64,000 bases of DNA from Nematostella vectensis. Lineage: Eukaryota; Cnidaria; Anthozoa; Actiniaria; Edwardsiidae. Shown in pieces: positions 12,001 through 30,000 of this stretch. Within the stretch, counting starts at the first letter, position 1, and every line of letters starts with the position of its first letter. Both the position numbers and the translations under genes were made by a program. Location: positions 14,134,085 to 14,198,084 of the forward strand of contig NC_064043.1 in NCBI RefSeq assembly GCF_932526225.1, written 5' to 3'. The notes under the pieces were generated by a model. That model was given only the letters and a program-made list of their open reading frames with translations. It made no database searches and was not told the origin of the DNA.

Positions 12001-12789
12001 CCTTTAAAAGCATATAAACCAAAATTGGATATATTGCAGACTTTAGAGGAAATATCCAATGTTCTTTGAAATGGCCATATTACAAATTTAGCAATTTGAT
12101 CTTTTGAACTGTCATATATGTTAAAAACATTCTCACATAGTTTATTTGCAGCTCTTGGCATTTCCCAGGAAATTTGGTTGCAATCGGTATAAAATTCATT
12201 GAGAAATAAAGCTATTTAAGAAAAAAATCATTTGAGAGCAAGATTTGGAATGGTATACAGAAATTCGTCAGTGATTCCCGGACAATAGTGAATTACGAAC
12301 AACAATGGCGCGTTACTTTGAGCCCGTGTTACAAAGGGCCAGTCCAAGCGCATGCTCCTGCAAGTCACCCTGTTCTCTTAACCCCCATGTCAACCCCACA
12401 CTACCCCGGACCATGGGGGTGGGGGTTTCAAATGACTAGTGCATAAAGTGATGAATATTTCTTTTTTAACTTAATCAAATACTCATTGATAAATAACGAG
12501 GCTGTATGACGTCTTTTATCGTGTGCAATAATGATTTAACATTCTGCATGCAATACGCACAAAATGCACGTGTTATCTTATCAGCCGGCACGCTGGAAAC
12601 ACATCGAAGTGGTTGCCGATTTAAGCATAAAAAAGATAATTAACCCCTACCACAACAAGATGCATTTTGAGAGCCCGACAACACTTTGAGCGCCGATGCT
12701 GGCCTGTAGAGATGGACTCCTCGTCTTGATTGCAGCGTAATGACATGTCGAAGACGAGCAAAATTTTGTAATCGTGTGAAGGAAGCCAT
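1..12789 (-). CDS. TRAP1: TRAP1, mitochondrial HSP90-family chaperone (3' end cut by window edge)
   Basis: ATP-dependent HSP90-type chaperone of the mitochondrial matrix. Twelve exons were rebuilt with matching phases: 12789-12651, 7202-7099, 6634-6553, 6219-6137, 5327-4942, 4244-4135, 3936-3815, 3483-3289, 2343-1967, 1473-1416, 825-672, 56-<1. About 622 residues are visible; some 75 C-terminal residues lie outside. Exon 1 starts [15 protein letters not shown], rich in Arg and hydroxyl residues and without acidic residues, as expected of a matrix-targeting peptide. Exon 5 holds the GHKL ATP site: [25 protein letters not shown] and GQFGVGFYS (residues about 137-265). Middle-domain motifs follow, such as [20 protein letters not shown] (exon 8) and [20 protein letters not shown] (exon 9), which separate TRAP1 from cytosolic HSP90. 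Intron 1 is 5.4 kb and full of transposons. Arrays of exon-edge copies flank exons 9 and 10. The gene is divergent from PGK. Confidence 0.95.
106..194. repeat. Short G-rich minisatellite (units of about 11-17 bp)
   Basis: Variants of GTACATAGGGGG are repeated about seven times. The array lies in the last visible TRAP1 intron, about 50 bp upstream of the exon 12 acceptor (minus strand). On the plus strand the G-runs are four to six long. It has no coding content. Confidence 0.9.
440..610. repeat. Dispersed repeat, copy A (TRAP1 intron 11)
   Basis: A diverged copy of the sequence at about 22720-22890 in a PWP2 intron. Shared landmarks in order are TTTTGAATA, TCTCATCATT, CCCTGTA, TATTTG and GAGATGAACA. 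It overlaps the CTTGCGTGAC...GTCACGCAAG hairpin at 612-638. The element type was not recognised. Confidence 0.6.
1046..1424. repeat. 35-bp minisatellite carrying the end of TRAP1 exon 10 and its splice donor
   Basis: About eleven 35-bp units. Read on the minus strand, each unit contains ACGTTGAG followed by GTTAGT: the last bases of exon 10 and its splice donor. The real exon end is 1416, so the first unit overlaps the exon by nine bases. Every unit also carries a CACGTG-like E-box palindrome. Units near the exon are almost identical; those at about 1046-1130 are more diverged. Confidence 0.9.
1845..1935 (-). mobile_element. Possible tRNA-derived SINE fragment
   Basis: On the minus strand, GGGTTCAATCCC fits a pol III B box and is followed by a T-run. 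A possible anticodon arm precedes it. No convincing A box is seen. It lies in the TRAP1 intron after exon 9, where the exon frame happens to stay open. Confidence 0.35.
2262..3180. repeat. 98-bp array of TRAP1 exon 9 start plus splice acceptor
   Basis: The unit is exactly 98 bp between the landmarks at 2333, 2431, 2529, 2627, 2725 and 2823. Each unit (minus strand) holds about 28 bp of intron end with CTAG and then about 70 bp of exon 9 sequence coding for [20 protein letters not shown]. The real exon is the copy at 2343; the others lie upstream of it in transcription. Shorter, poorly matching copies continue near 2866, 2955, 3044 and 3166. Confidence 0.95.
5395..5570. repeat. Dispersed repeat shared with PWP2 intron (copy in TRAP1)
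   Basis: About 150 bp, from GTCAGTACGCAGCTCTTACA to CAAAGCAGCTGCATACTTAC, is nearly identical in the same orientation to 22896-23041. Both lie just beside an exon. The element type was not recognised; the copies contain no ORF of note. Confidence 0.85.
7628..8030. repeat. Two-copy tandem duplication of about 205 bp
   Basis: The segments 7628-7830 and 7836-8030 share TATACCTAAAGCTTCTACAT, GGGCTTGCTAGAGATAGTTT and CCGATGCTTGTAGTG in the same order, with about 10-15% differences by eye. The duplication lies in TRAP1 intron 1, just outside the transposon that starts at 8179. No gene is seen here. Confidence 0.8.
9337..10336. mobile_element. piggyBac-like non-autonomous element, copy 1 (TTAA target site)
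   Basis: Exactly 1000 bp between two TTAA tetramers (9333-9336 and 10337-10340). The ends CACATTGACCCCTG and CAGGAGTCAATGGG are short imperfect inverted repeats. TTAA plus CCC-like ends fits piggyBac; Kolobok also uses TTAA. The internal ORFs (to 140 aa) match no protein I know and are probably chance. Confidence 0.75.
10859..11848. mobile_element. piggyBac-like non-autonomous element, copy 2
   Basis: Same element and orientation as 9337-10336, differing at roughly ten positions (for example length of a T-run and a G-run). The right flank is TTAA; the left flank is TAAA, so one target copy has mutated or the pair arose by duplication. It is separated from copy 1 by about 520 bp of host element. 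Confidence 0.75.
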
Positions 12790-13159
12790 CTTGAACGAGG
12801 AGCAACTTTAAGAGACTGGGATTCAGGCAACTGGATAGCACGGGGGAGGGGTGCGGCTATTTTTTAATACTTGTTTTTTTTTATATCATCTTGTGGTTTT
12901 AAGCTTCTAAAATATCTTCCTTCCTCCAAAATCAACATATGGTCGATATTTTATTGCGTATATTGTAATCAACATATCAAATTAAAGAATGATTAATGGT
13001 TTGTCATAATTACCCACCCCTCCCATTTTACTTCTTATTTACGCTCCTTTCCAGTCCCTCGCTATGAATTCTTTCTTCGCTTTGATCCGAAGCTGAAGTG
13101 TGACGCGTTCAGTCTTCTCGCTGTAATAACTATTTTCTTTGCTATCCCATTTTGCAAAC
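12790..13159. promoter_or_regulatory. Divergent TRAP1/PGK promoter region
   Basis: Only 370 bp separate the TRAP1 start codon (minus, 12789) from the PGK start codon (plus, 13160). Both promoters and 5' UTRs must fit here unless 5' non-coding exons lie elsewhere. No clear TATA box is placed correctly for either gene. This is an inference from spacing, not from known binding sites. Confidence 0.5.
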
Positions 13160-19447
<6,288 letters not shown>

Positions 19448-20181
19448 ACTTCAATACGGACGGAGAACTGCGTAGACGCGTCGAAAAGTCATGTGCAATC
19501 ACCTACTGTAACTCCTTCTCTTGCACAAATTTCTAAAAGGATCCTCGAAGAAGGGGAATAGATTCGCAAAGTAGATAACATACTAAAAGTAGAGGAAAAG
19601 AACTATACTCAAAATAATTTATAACAGTCAAACTTTGAGAATAAAATATGAACTTCGAACAAAGCTTCTTATAAGGTAATTTTTTATTGCACTGCCTTTT
19701 TTTTTTCTTTCTAAATACAATATACACCTTTTGACGAGTGTTCATAATAATTCACAATGTCCATGTCAAGAGACATGCGCGACTCAAACCATCAGCAGCA
19801 GCTGGTATTAAACCCTGGCATCTAGTCGAGATGATCACCATACGAAATAGCTCCTCCCTTATTCGTGCTTCATTTTATATCTCTTCCTGCGACATGACAT
19901 GTAGGTGTCACAGCCTTCGTTTTCCTCTCCGTGATACTTTATCGTGGTTACTTGATCGCTCCCTTTGTGCCATTTGGCTCCCTCCATGATGTTTCCATCA
20001 TTTCTCTTAATGTATCTAAATGTCAGAAATTTGCTCACTGCTCCATCTTCGTCGCTGTCTTCATCAATCGATCGCATCATTCAACTCATCTCTGGTCAAT
20101 CTCCATCGCCGTCTTTAGTTATTCGTCATGACTGCCCCATTTCCATCGCTGTCATTATCGATGATCATTTAGCTTCTCCAC
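19448..20181. other. Intergenic, downstream of PGK
   Basis: It contains the PGK 3' UTR with the poly(A) signal at 19640. TTTATT at about 19683 would be a poly(A) signal for the converging PWP2 transcript. No further gene was seen. Confidence 0.5.
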
Positions 20182-21075
20182 ATCACTCCTCTTGTTCCAT
20201 GTCATTCTCCACATCACTCCTCTTGTTCCATGTCATCCTCCACATCACTCCTCTTGTTCCATGTCATCCTCCACATCACTCCTCTTGTTCCATGTCATCC
20301 TCCACATCACTCCTCTTGTTCCATGTCATCCTCCACATCACTCCTCTTGTTCCATGTCATCCTCCACATCACTCCTCTTGTTCCATGTCATCCTCCACAT
20401 CACTCCTCTTGTTCCATGTCATCCTCCACATCACTCCTCTTGTTCCATGTCATCCTCCACATCACTCCTCTTGTTCCATGTCATCCTCCACATCACTCCT
20501 CTTGTTCCATGTCATCCTCCACATCACTCCTCTTGTTCCATGTCATCCTCCACATCACTCCTCTTGTTCCATGTCATCCTCCACATCACTCCTCTTGTTC
20601 CATGTCATCCTCCACATCACTCCTCTTGTTCCATGTCATCCTCCACATCACTCCTCTTGTTCCATGTCATCCTCCACATCACTCCTCTTGTTCCATGTCA
20701 TCCTCCACATCACTCCTCTTGTTCCATGTCATCCTCCACATCACTCCTCTTGTTCCATGTCATCCTCCACATCACTCTTGTTCCATGTCATCCTCCACAT
20801 CACTCCTCTTGTTCCATGTCATCCTCCACATCACTCCTCTTGTTCCGTGTCATCCTCCACATCACTCTTGTTCCATGTCATCCTCCACATCACTCCTCTT
20901 GTTCCATGTCATCCTCCACATCACTCCTCTTGTTCCATGTCATCCTCCACATCACTCCTCTTGTTCCATGTCATCCTCTACATCACTCCTCTTGTTCCAT
21001 GTCATCCTCCACATCACTCCTCTTGTTCCATGTCATCCTCCACATCACTCCTCTTGTTCCATGTCATCCTCCGCA
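20182..21075. repeat. 31-bp minisatellite covering the PWP2 stop codon and 3' UTR
   Basis: About 29 units of 31 bp; two units lack 3 bp. Read on the minus strand, each unit is GAGGATGACATGGAACAAGA followed by GGAGTGATGTG. The unit nearest the gene supplies the last PWP2 codons, EDDMEQEE and TGA (21071-21045). All other units lie downstream of that stop. The long plus-strand reading frames in this region (up to 386 codons) are products of the repeat and not genes. Confidence 0.95.
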
Positions 21076-24000
21076 GCACGTTTTCGACTCTGCACCACAT
21101 CAGCGACGGACAGAAGGTAGGATAGCATGTGCGAATTACTCGAGCACCTGAAAAACGACAGATGAAATTGACTACAGCGAACCCTCTATATTAAGGACAC
21201 CCTCGGCACCATATTGTAGTGTCCCTAATACAATCACCTCGTTATTACGGGCACCCTCGGTACCGAACAGAAGTGTCCCTTATACAATCACCTCGTTATT
21301 ACGGGCACCCTTGGTACCGTACAGAAGTGTCCCTAATACAATCACCTCGTTATTACGGGCACCCTCGGTACCGTACAGAAGTGTCCCTAATACAATCACC
21401 TTTGTACGGGCACCCTCGGTATCGTGCAGGCCCGTACCCAGGATTTTTCTTTGTGGGGTGCGAAATCCGTTAAAAATGGACCGAATTTTTCCGGGGGGGG
21501 GAGGGAGTTCTTATGGGATATTTTTATGCCTTTGCAGTATCCCCACGCGACGTTTATTGTCGTATTTGGCAACAAACCAGAGTGATCTAGCTTATGCTAT
21601 ATAGTTTTGTCTACAAATAGCTCTTCCATTGAGAACCAAAACTGGACCTTCGGCCGTTGTGTGTGTGTGTGGGGGGGGGGGGGGGGGGAGGGTAACTTCT
21701 CCGATCTGAATTGTTTGTAGTTGGCTATGCTAGATTGAATTGTCGGTTACGTTTCCGGCCGCTTATACACAAATAAGGTTGCACTCTAGAATCCATTGTA
21801 ACGTAAGCCGCAGAGCGCCACGTTCAAGTGCAACCCGATTTGAAATAGTTGTGTGTTTCTAAACACTTACAATTTGCCGAGCTCGTCGTGGTGTCTGGTC
21901 AAGCTCTTCTGCACGGTCCGAAGCATGTGCATTACGTCACCGGCACGCTGCTTGATCACGTGACCATGCAGGGTGAAGATCTCCTGGCACCACGTCAGAT
22001 AGAATTGTAGGTGCGCTGACGTGTCCAGCTGTCCGGACACGAACCACAGCAGCTTGTCCACGTACGTGTCGGACAAGGCCTGGACCACTAACCGGACTGC
22101 AAACGGACAAGGAAAGCATGGCTCATAATTCTCAAAATTGGTTACCCTGTGGTGTTTAGAGAAAGGGAGCCTTGTATCGACAGTGGATTCTAGTCCCTAA
22201 AATGGCTTACCGCCAGAAGCAAAGGAGTACCAGTATATGTCAATAGTTTGGCATCGAATCGCATTTATACCGGCTAGTGGGAAGAGGAAGCTAAAAACTG
22301 TCACAAGTAGTTTACTATCATAACTATGTGCGTTTATTATCGCGGTCGCTAAAATAGAATCGTAACAAGTTACAGAATAAAATTAGAATCGTCAACCAAG
22401 TTACAGAATAAAAGCTGGAATGCTGCGCCTTTGGATTGAGAACTGAGTTCTCGCCGATTTTCAATTCTAATGTTGTCATAGACTGGATCACATATGTATG
22501 ACGTTCTTATTGGGTTTTGATTTGAATTTATCCAATTTTTTTATGCTCAAATTATTGTAGGATGGATTGAATTCCATGGTGATTTAAATAGATTTAGTTC
22601 GCTACTATTATCTTATTTGTACTGAACTTTTGCAGAACCTAAAGGTTCGTCGCAATCACACAAATCGGCTACATCGCCTTTAAAGTCCGTAGATGAGACT
22701 TGCGTGACAAATGCTTTTTTAGTTTTTGTTTTGAATACTCAAATCTCTCATCATTAAAAAAAAACTTCCCCTGTATTATTTGGTACTTCATAAATAGAAT
22801 TAATCTGTTTTAGTTGTAGGGTCAAGGGTGGATTGATATTCACCGTGATTCAAGCGGATTTAATTCAAAACTGAGATGAACATCTCATTTGAATGGGTCA
22901 GTACGCAGCTCTTACAAGCTGCAATTCGATTGGGCAAAGGAACAATATCCGCACCTCGACACAAAGAACGAGAAGAATAGAGACAAAAGAACTCCTTTGA
23001 AGAACAAAGATAATAGGAGACAAAGCAGCTGCGTACTTACTCTTGAATTAGGTTTCATAGCCTACATAACCACACGTCGCGCAAGCTGGGCAAGGTCTCG
23101 GAGCGTTGTAACACCGATTAGCGATAAGGTTATAAAAGACTTACTATCGGAGCATTTGATCGACTCCACAACCTCTTTGATCAACTGCTGCTCGTTCAAC
23201 CGGAAGCCGAGCACCAGTGCCCGCGCATACTCGCCTCGTGCCAGAACCTGACGCGTCACTTCCGGTGTGACGTCACTGTCCAGGTCATAGGGGTCGAATA
23301 CGAGGGATGCGTCCAGCGAATAGATCAAGAGACCTTCCGTGGAAGCTGCCGCCCATGCGCGACCTGTGAGGACAAGAGATCAAAGTGAGAGAAAAATGAG
23401 AGGAATAGGACAGACACACCCACCAGGAGAGAGGGGTACTCAACAACAGGGTTGGGTGTAGGGTTGGGTGTAGGGGGGGGGAGGTATCATCTGCTTAAAA
23501 TTCTAATTAAAAATAAATCTAATCTAATAAAAATAATTCAAGAATTCATTTGCCGTAACCGCTGTGGAACATGAGTAACATATAAATGGCTGAATTCTGG
23601 CCTTTGAAAATTTTAACAGGCACATAATCAAGAATGCTCGTAAAGTTTCATGACCTGGATATGTTTTATTCAAGCTCATTTATTTGATACCCATGAAGCA
23701 CTGCGGATGTACTACACATGATTTCTACAAGTGCAACGTTATTTGAGTAATATGACTCAAACCACCATTACCAACCATGTTTTTTATTACATCGCCCTTG
23801 CATGAATTATTTTGTATTTTTGTTCTACTTTTAAGGGCGCTATGTTTGGGTTACCCGTGTTTTTATGACGCCATGTTTGGGTTACCTGTGGGCGAAAACT
23901 GGACACACTTGACGCGTATTTCAGGGCGGGTCCGCCGGGAGCTCATATCTCCCTTGAGGACCCCTGGTAGGGATATATCCTCTTCGTCACTGTCCCGGTC

Positions 24001-27000
24001 GTCAATCATGTCGACAGGCCCCGCCTCCGTCATCTGGTCGCTACGCAACTTCTCCTTCATGCCGTCAAATGACAGGTTACGAGATACTTGGAACCGCTTC
24101 AGCAAGATCTGCAGACCAAGATTAAAAAGTGTATTCTCCATACTGCAACGGTATTCTCCAAATCAAATGAGTAGTGAGAATTAACCAATAGATAGGATGG
24201 GGAGAGTTTGAGTTGGATCACGTATACTAGACCGGGTTGGCAACAAAGCTTGAAATGCTGTTACATTTCACCCCCACAGCACTAGGGTGGGGAGAATTTG
24301 AGGTATGGTCACAAACCTGTTGCTCAACGTTGTAGATGCATACGAACTTGGACCGTCCACCCGCAAGCACGTTTTCCCCATCAGCAGTATAACACAGGCT
24401 TGTGAAACACCTAGAGTTCAACGTTACGAACAGTGTCAAAGTTTATATTTATGAGGACAATCACGATTTATATTATAATAATGACACCCAGATAGTGATA
24501 GTGGCGATGATGTTCATAATGCTGATGTTGATGCTGGTGAAGAAAATGACGATGACGATGCTGCTGAAAATGATGGTGATGGTGATGACAATGTTGATGG
24601 TGAAGATGACCATGACAATGCTGGTGGTGAAGATGACGATGATGATGATGATGGTGGTGTTGGTGGTGGTGATAATGATTATAACCATGTAGGTGGAGAT
24701 GGTAACAAAGCATAGATATTGTAGTTAATAAATGATGCCAGTATCAATCAACATACTTTCCAAATGCTGATGACCTGGCGGTAATCTTGTCATCAGCTTT
24801 CCTGCCTGCCCCCAGGTCACGCCTTCCATCCACTGACTTCACCTGCACCGCAGCCTCAAGGTCCCAGAACGTTAGGGCTCCATCCAGGCTGGAGATGGCT
24901 ACCTCCCGACCATCAGGACGCACAGCAATGGACACTACTACAAACCACACGTGAACATGTGAGTCATGGTCTTTCTAACACTACACCACACATGAACATG
25001 TGAGTCATGGTCTTTCTAACACTACACCACACATGAACATGTGAGTCATGGTCTTTCTAACACTACACCACACATGAACATGTGAGTCATGCTCTTTCTA
25101 ACACTACACCACACATGAACATGTGAGTCATGGTCTTTCTAACACTACACCACACATGAACATGTGAGTCATGGTCTTTCTAACACTACACCACACATGA
25201 ACATGTGAGTCATGGTCTTTCTAACACTACACCACACATGAACATGTGAGTCATGGTCTTTCTAACACTACACCACACATGAACATGTGAGTCATGGTCT
25301 TTCTAACACTACACCACACATGAACATGTGAGTCATGGTCTTTCTAACACTACACCACGCATGAACATGTGAGTCATGGTCTTTCTAACACTACACCACA
25401 CATGAACATGTGAGACATGGTCTTTCTAACACTACACCACACATGAACATGTGAGTCATGGTCTTTCTAACACTACACCACACATGAACATGTGAGTCAT
25501 GGTCTTTCTAACACTACACCACACATGAACATGTGAGTCATGGTCTTTCTAACACTACACCACACATGAACATGTGAGTCATGGTCTTTCTAACACTACA
25601 CCACACATGAACATGTGAGTCATGGTCTTTCTAACACTACACCACACATGAACATGTGAGTCATGGTCTTTCTAACACTACACCACACATGAACATGTGA
25701 GTCATGGTCTTTCTAACACTACACCACACGTGAACATGTGAGTCATGGTCTTTCTAACACTACACCACACGTGAACATGTGAGTCATGGTCTTTCTAACA
25801 CTACACCACACATGAACATGTGAGTCATGGTCTTTTTAACACTACACAACACATGAACATGTGAGTCATGGTCTTTCTAACACTACACCATACATGAACA
25901 TGTGAGTCACAGTGTTTTCTCAATTTCGTTTTTGATAAGTTTGGGGAAGATGGATTGAATTTCATTGTGATGCCGAATTTTTCTAGAAGAAATCAGGATT
26001 ATAACAACAGGTATCCAGACGGTTCGCTAGAAGACGTTTTGCTCCAAGCCAGTTGTCAGACTTACCGTCAGACGTGAGGTTTAATGTCTCCCTGCTGACT
26101 TTACTCTCAAATACATTCCACAGGCGAACTGTCTTGTCCCAGGCCCCAGAGATAAGCACTGGATGTGAGGGACTGAACGCTAGTGATGACACAGGGGCCT
26201 CATGGCCTGCAAGGACCTACAAATATCAACCACAGATCGCTATTGAGATCAAGACCCTTTTTCTTGATCGCATCCCAGCACGTCCCTGCAACGTCAACTA
26301 TCATTACAACTGAGACAAGAAGAGGGGCTTTAATTCTACTTGTACCTCGTCATATATGTCCCTACAACATTGAACATCTTTACTACTCAGGTAAGAAGAG
26401 GATGTGTCTCATTTTTGCCATCGTTCCCTATTATGATAACATGGGCTTTTTTGGCTCACCTCAAGAAGCCTCCCTGTCTGAATGGACCACACGAAGATCT
26501 CAAAGGTGTCACGTGATCCAGCCGCCACAACCTCACCGCTGCTGTCAAGCGCGAGTGTGGAGAACTGGGCAGGACGGGGAGATGCAAACGTGCGAAAGTT
26601 ACGGTACCTAGAGCAGGAGGGACACAAGAGCTGGCGGTGAGGTGAGCAAGGATGAAAATGAGAACAGAGCTGCATAGGGTGAGGGTGGGAACCAAGGACA
26701 ACCATCGTGTTATAAAAAGTCAAGACCTTCTATGTGGTCATAGCAAAGAACTTTTCAGCTTGTATAAATGGGGCTACTTTTGGACGACAGAGGAAAAAAT
26801 GGCAAGTTTTCCCAAGGTCTGGTTAACTTCGGTAAGCTTGATTTTTTGAATAGAGGTTCCTTATGTTATGTATGTAAACCAACATATCAAAAAGTGTTTT
26901 TTTTCTAATGGATTCGTCTTCAAAATATGAGGCTTGAAGCGCAATTTTCAAATGTTCAAAGTATGAATTATCCTTGTTTATAGGGAGAAGTCGGGCTCTG

Positions 27001-30000
27001 ATCAGAAATTAAGCCAACTTTGAACGCTAATATCTAAATTTCATATCTTCTAAATTTCTTTTAAATTTGTAATTAAGCTTTTGGTCAGAGGAACTCCTTG
27101 TATGCGGAATCTTGAGCTTATATATTTAGAATTGGACAATTTCATGCCATTATTTTGCTCTGTCCTTTTGGACCTACATTTATGGTTCTTTCATATAAGG
27201 GTATTTTTGGCATTATCTATGAGATTCTATGCATCATTTAAGCGGACTTAATGCATAAATTAAAAAGCGATAGCATGAAGTGAAAGCATCTTTGTCCATT
27301 GTCCATTTGATCGGGTTATATATAGCCACTAATTCGAATACATAATTCCTGTACCTGTTGAGGTCAAATGCCCTTACAGTTCCATCCAGGGAGGCACTGA
27401 GAACCACTTGGCCATTAGGGCTGAATGTCACAGCAGTCACGCTAGCGGAATGCTCATGGAATGTGACAAAGCAGAATCCTGTCATGGTATTCCACAGCTT
27501 CACCTACAACAAAGAAAACAGAAATAAGGCACTTCACAAAAGGGGTCGTGGTATCCACAAAATTTAACAGAAAGACGATAGGGATCCCCTAAGCATGTTA
27601 TTATCACAACACTTTGACAGTGTTATTCCCAAAATACAGTGACCCGTAACAGTTTGCTTTCAAGTGTGCTAAATTAATCAGATCACCCAATGTTTTTTTT
27701 ATTACACAGAGGGGACATGGGTAAAATAGGAGCTAGGATAAGTCTTGATATAAGCTTGCTGTAATATTTCCATCATCCCCTACTGTGTTTAAAAACCCTT
27801 AACCCCCACACCCCCTGACCCGCTATTGAAACTACTTTTCCATCATCCGGCCCTGAGTTTAAACACCCTTAAAACTCTCCCTGATCTTCTACTAAACTAC
27901 CTTTCCATCATCCCCTCCTGTAGCAATGTAATTGCCATCTGGAGAATATGCCAGTACGTTCATGTCATAGTAATGACCCTGCTGTTTGAGTATATAGGAC
28001 TCGCTTTGCCATTCCCACACAAGCAACTGACCCAGGCTTGTGCAGCCAAACGCCAGCCATTCACCCGTATGATTCACAGCCACAGCGCTGATAGTCTGTT
28101 GAGAGATGCTAAGGAATAGAAACATAAAATTCAATTATTACAATTGTGTTGATGGTAAGATAAGGTGACGTGCCCTATAAAGATGGATCCGTCAGTAAAA
28201 ATCAATTTTAATATTTAAGAAATAGAAAATTACTCAGCAGCAAATTTATCCTCAAAAGGAAACTGAAAACAAATTGTATAGATAGTGCTGGTATTTTTCT
28301 TAGGAATAATGGGTCCAAAAATTTGAATTAATGTTGCCAATTCAATCAAAAAGGTTACAATAGACCTGTTGTATTCTCAAATATAAACAATAACAAAGGG
28401 TGGATAAGCAACATTATTTAAATACTTACCTGAGAGTTTGTATTAGGTTAAAGTCTGGCAGCTCATGAATCGTAAATACTCCATTAGAAAAGCCAACTAT
28501 GAGTACTTGAGTTGCCTTGTGGAGTGCACAGCTAGTAATCTCTGTGAAGTTCTCCTTCTCAAAGAAATGCCTGAAGAGTTAATGAAACCAGGTAAATATT
28601 GGGATACTGCACAACAGTTCTAATATGAATTACATCAAAAGATGCCATTTATGCCACCATTTTACGCTAACTAAGAGTCGCACAAAGCAACCATTTCCAT
28701 CTACTGTAGCTAATTCTAGTGAACTAAGAATTACTATTTTATATAGAAGCTCTTGCTTGTTGAATTGATTGATGAATTTGAATTCAAGGGCACAAATCTT
28801 TGCGACCTCTCTTACCACATAACTTCTGCATAAGGATAATCTACACAGATCAGAGAACCATCAACACAGCTGGTACCCTGGGTACCTTTTACTATCACAC
28901 CGGTCTTGGCTACGAGGAGTGATGCGAAGAGCCTCTGGCCGCACAGCCTAGGTTTTTCAGTTCCGTTAGCACAGAATTTGTACTACAGAGTTGATGGGCT
29001 GGTTGGTTATAATCCTCCTATGGCGTTTTGTGATTTGTCAATTAATAACACGTGACCTTGTAATTCGCAACCGCCATATTTTTCCATAACAAATATGGCA
29101 GCGGCGCGTATAACTGAACTAAAGGAAATCCAAAGCTAATTCTCTTTCAGAAACCCTCAAATAGCAATTTCATCATACAGAATATTCAAAGAGAGAACAG
29201 AATGAGGTCGTGGTTGGATAATTCTCAAAGGAAAGACGTCGTAATAATACAAAACCGGTTTGTTGGGAAATACAAACCCACAAGCAACCGTGTGTGACTC
29301 AGAACTGAAAAACCAGAGGCTTGTAACTTTGCTCCCTATCGCCAAGACCAGCGTGACAGTAAACGAGTGAAGCTTGAGCCTCTGGTACCCAGGGTACACA
29401 GCTGGCCACTATAACTCTTGATTTAAACTCATGCCATCTGCACATTAGCCAGTGTACCATACAGTAACAAGGCACACCGCCGAGCCATATCTAATTATTT
29501 TAGGCATTTCTCGAAAATCTGCAACACAACATAACTTGACATGAGACAAACTGTTGCCAAATAATAAATACTATTTTGTGGTAGTGGCATATTTCAAGCC
29601 AGACCACTCCCTATGGTAGTGAGGCTGAAGAGCTGAAAGAAAACTTCTGGAAGTCTGTTCACTTACTTGGGACCTTTCTTCCATTTGACTAATTCCTCCT
29701 TATCTGAAAGAATGACAGGAAATGTATTCTTAATTATCAAGCAAGGGGGTGTATTCAAGAACTCCTTGTAATATATTCAAAGCTAAACCAAGGAAGATGT
29801 CTCAAACTGTATATCACTTCTTGTGCCTTATTTTTATGGCAACACATCACTACTACATGACCACTGAAAACCACCACCAGGCAGTCTTTTGGCTCCATTT
29901 GGCTCAGACAATTAAACATATTGTTAAAGGGGATTTTTTTTACTACACTGTGTTGTTAACCTTGATCTGTCTCGTCATTCTTGTCCTTAGTTCGAAGGAA

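Larger units (their letters stand above)
8179..12443. mobile_element. 4.27-kb DNA transposon with ~50-bp inverted repeats and TAA target duplication
   Basis: The left end starts TGCACTAGTTAATTGAAACC and the right end is its inverted match, ACTAGTGCA at 12435-12443. About 46 of 50 terminal bases agree. TAA at 8176-8178 and TAA at 12444-12446 form the target-site duplication. A 3-bp T-A-rich duplication fits PIF/Harbinger, but no transposase ORF was found, so the element is non-autonomous or decayed and the superfamily is open. Two TTAA-flanked elements are nested inside it. A related right end lies at 45057. Confidence 0.75.

Noticed and set aside
19965-21151. Plus-strand reading frames of 296-386 codons rich in Ser, His and Leu
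   Set aside because: All three frames are open because the 31-bp minisatellite has no stop on this strand. The coding information is on the minus strand (end of PWP2).
20182-25915. CRISPR-like arrays
   Set aside because: Units are contiguous tandem repeats without unique spacers, and the DNA is from an animal.
28813-28863. Exon-like stretch coding for SCVDGSLICVDYPYAEVMW beside the Mutator-like MITE
   Set aside because: The PWP2 exons on either side (29667 and 28570) join in the correct phase without it, and it does not match PWP2.
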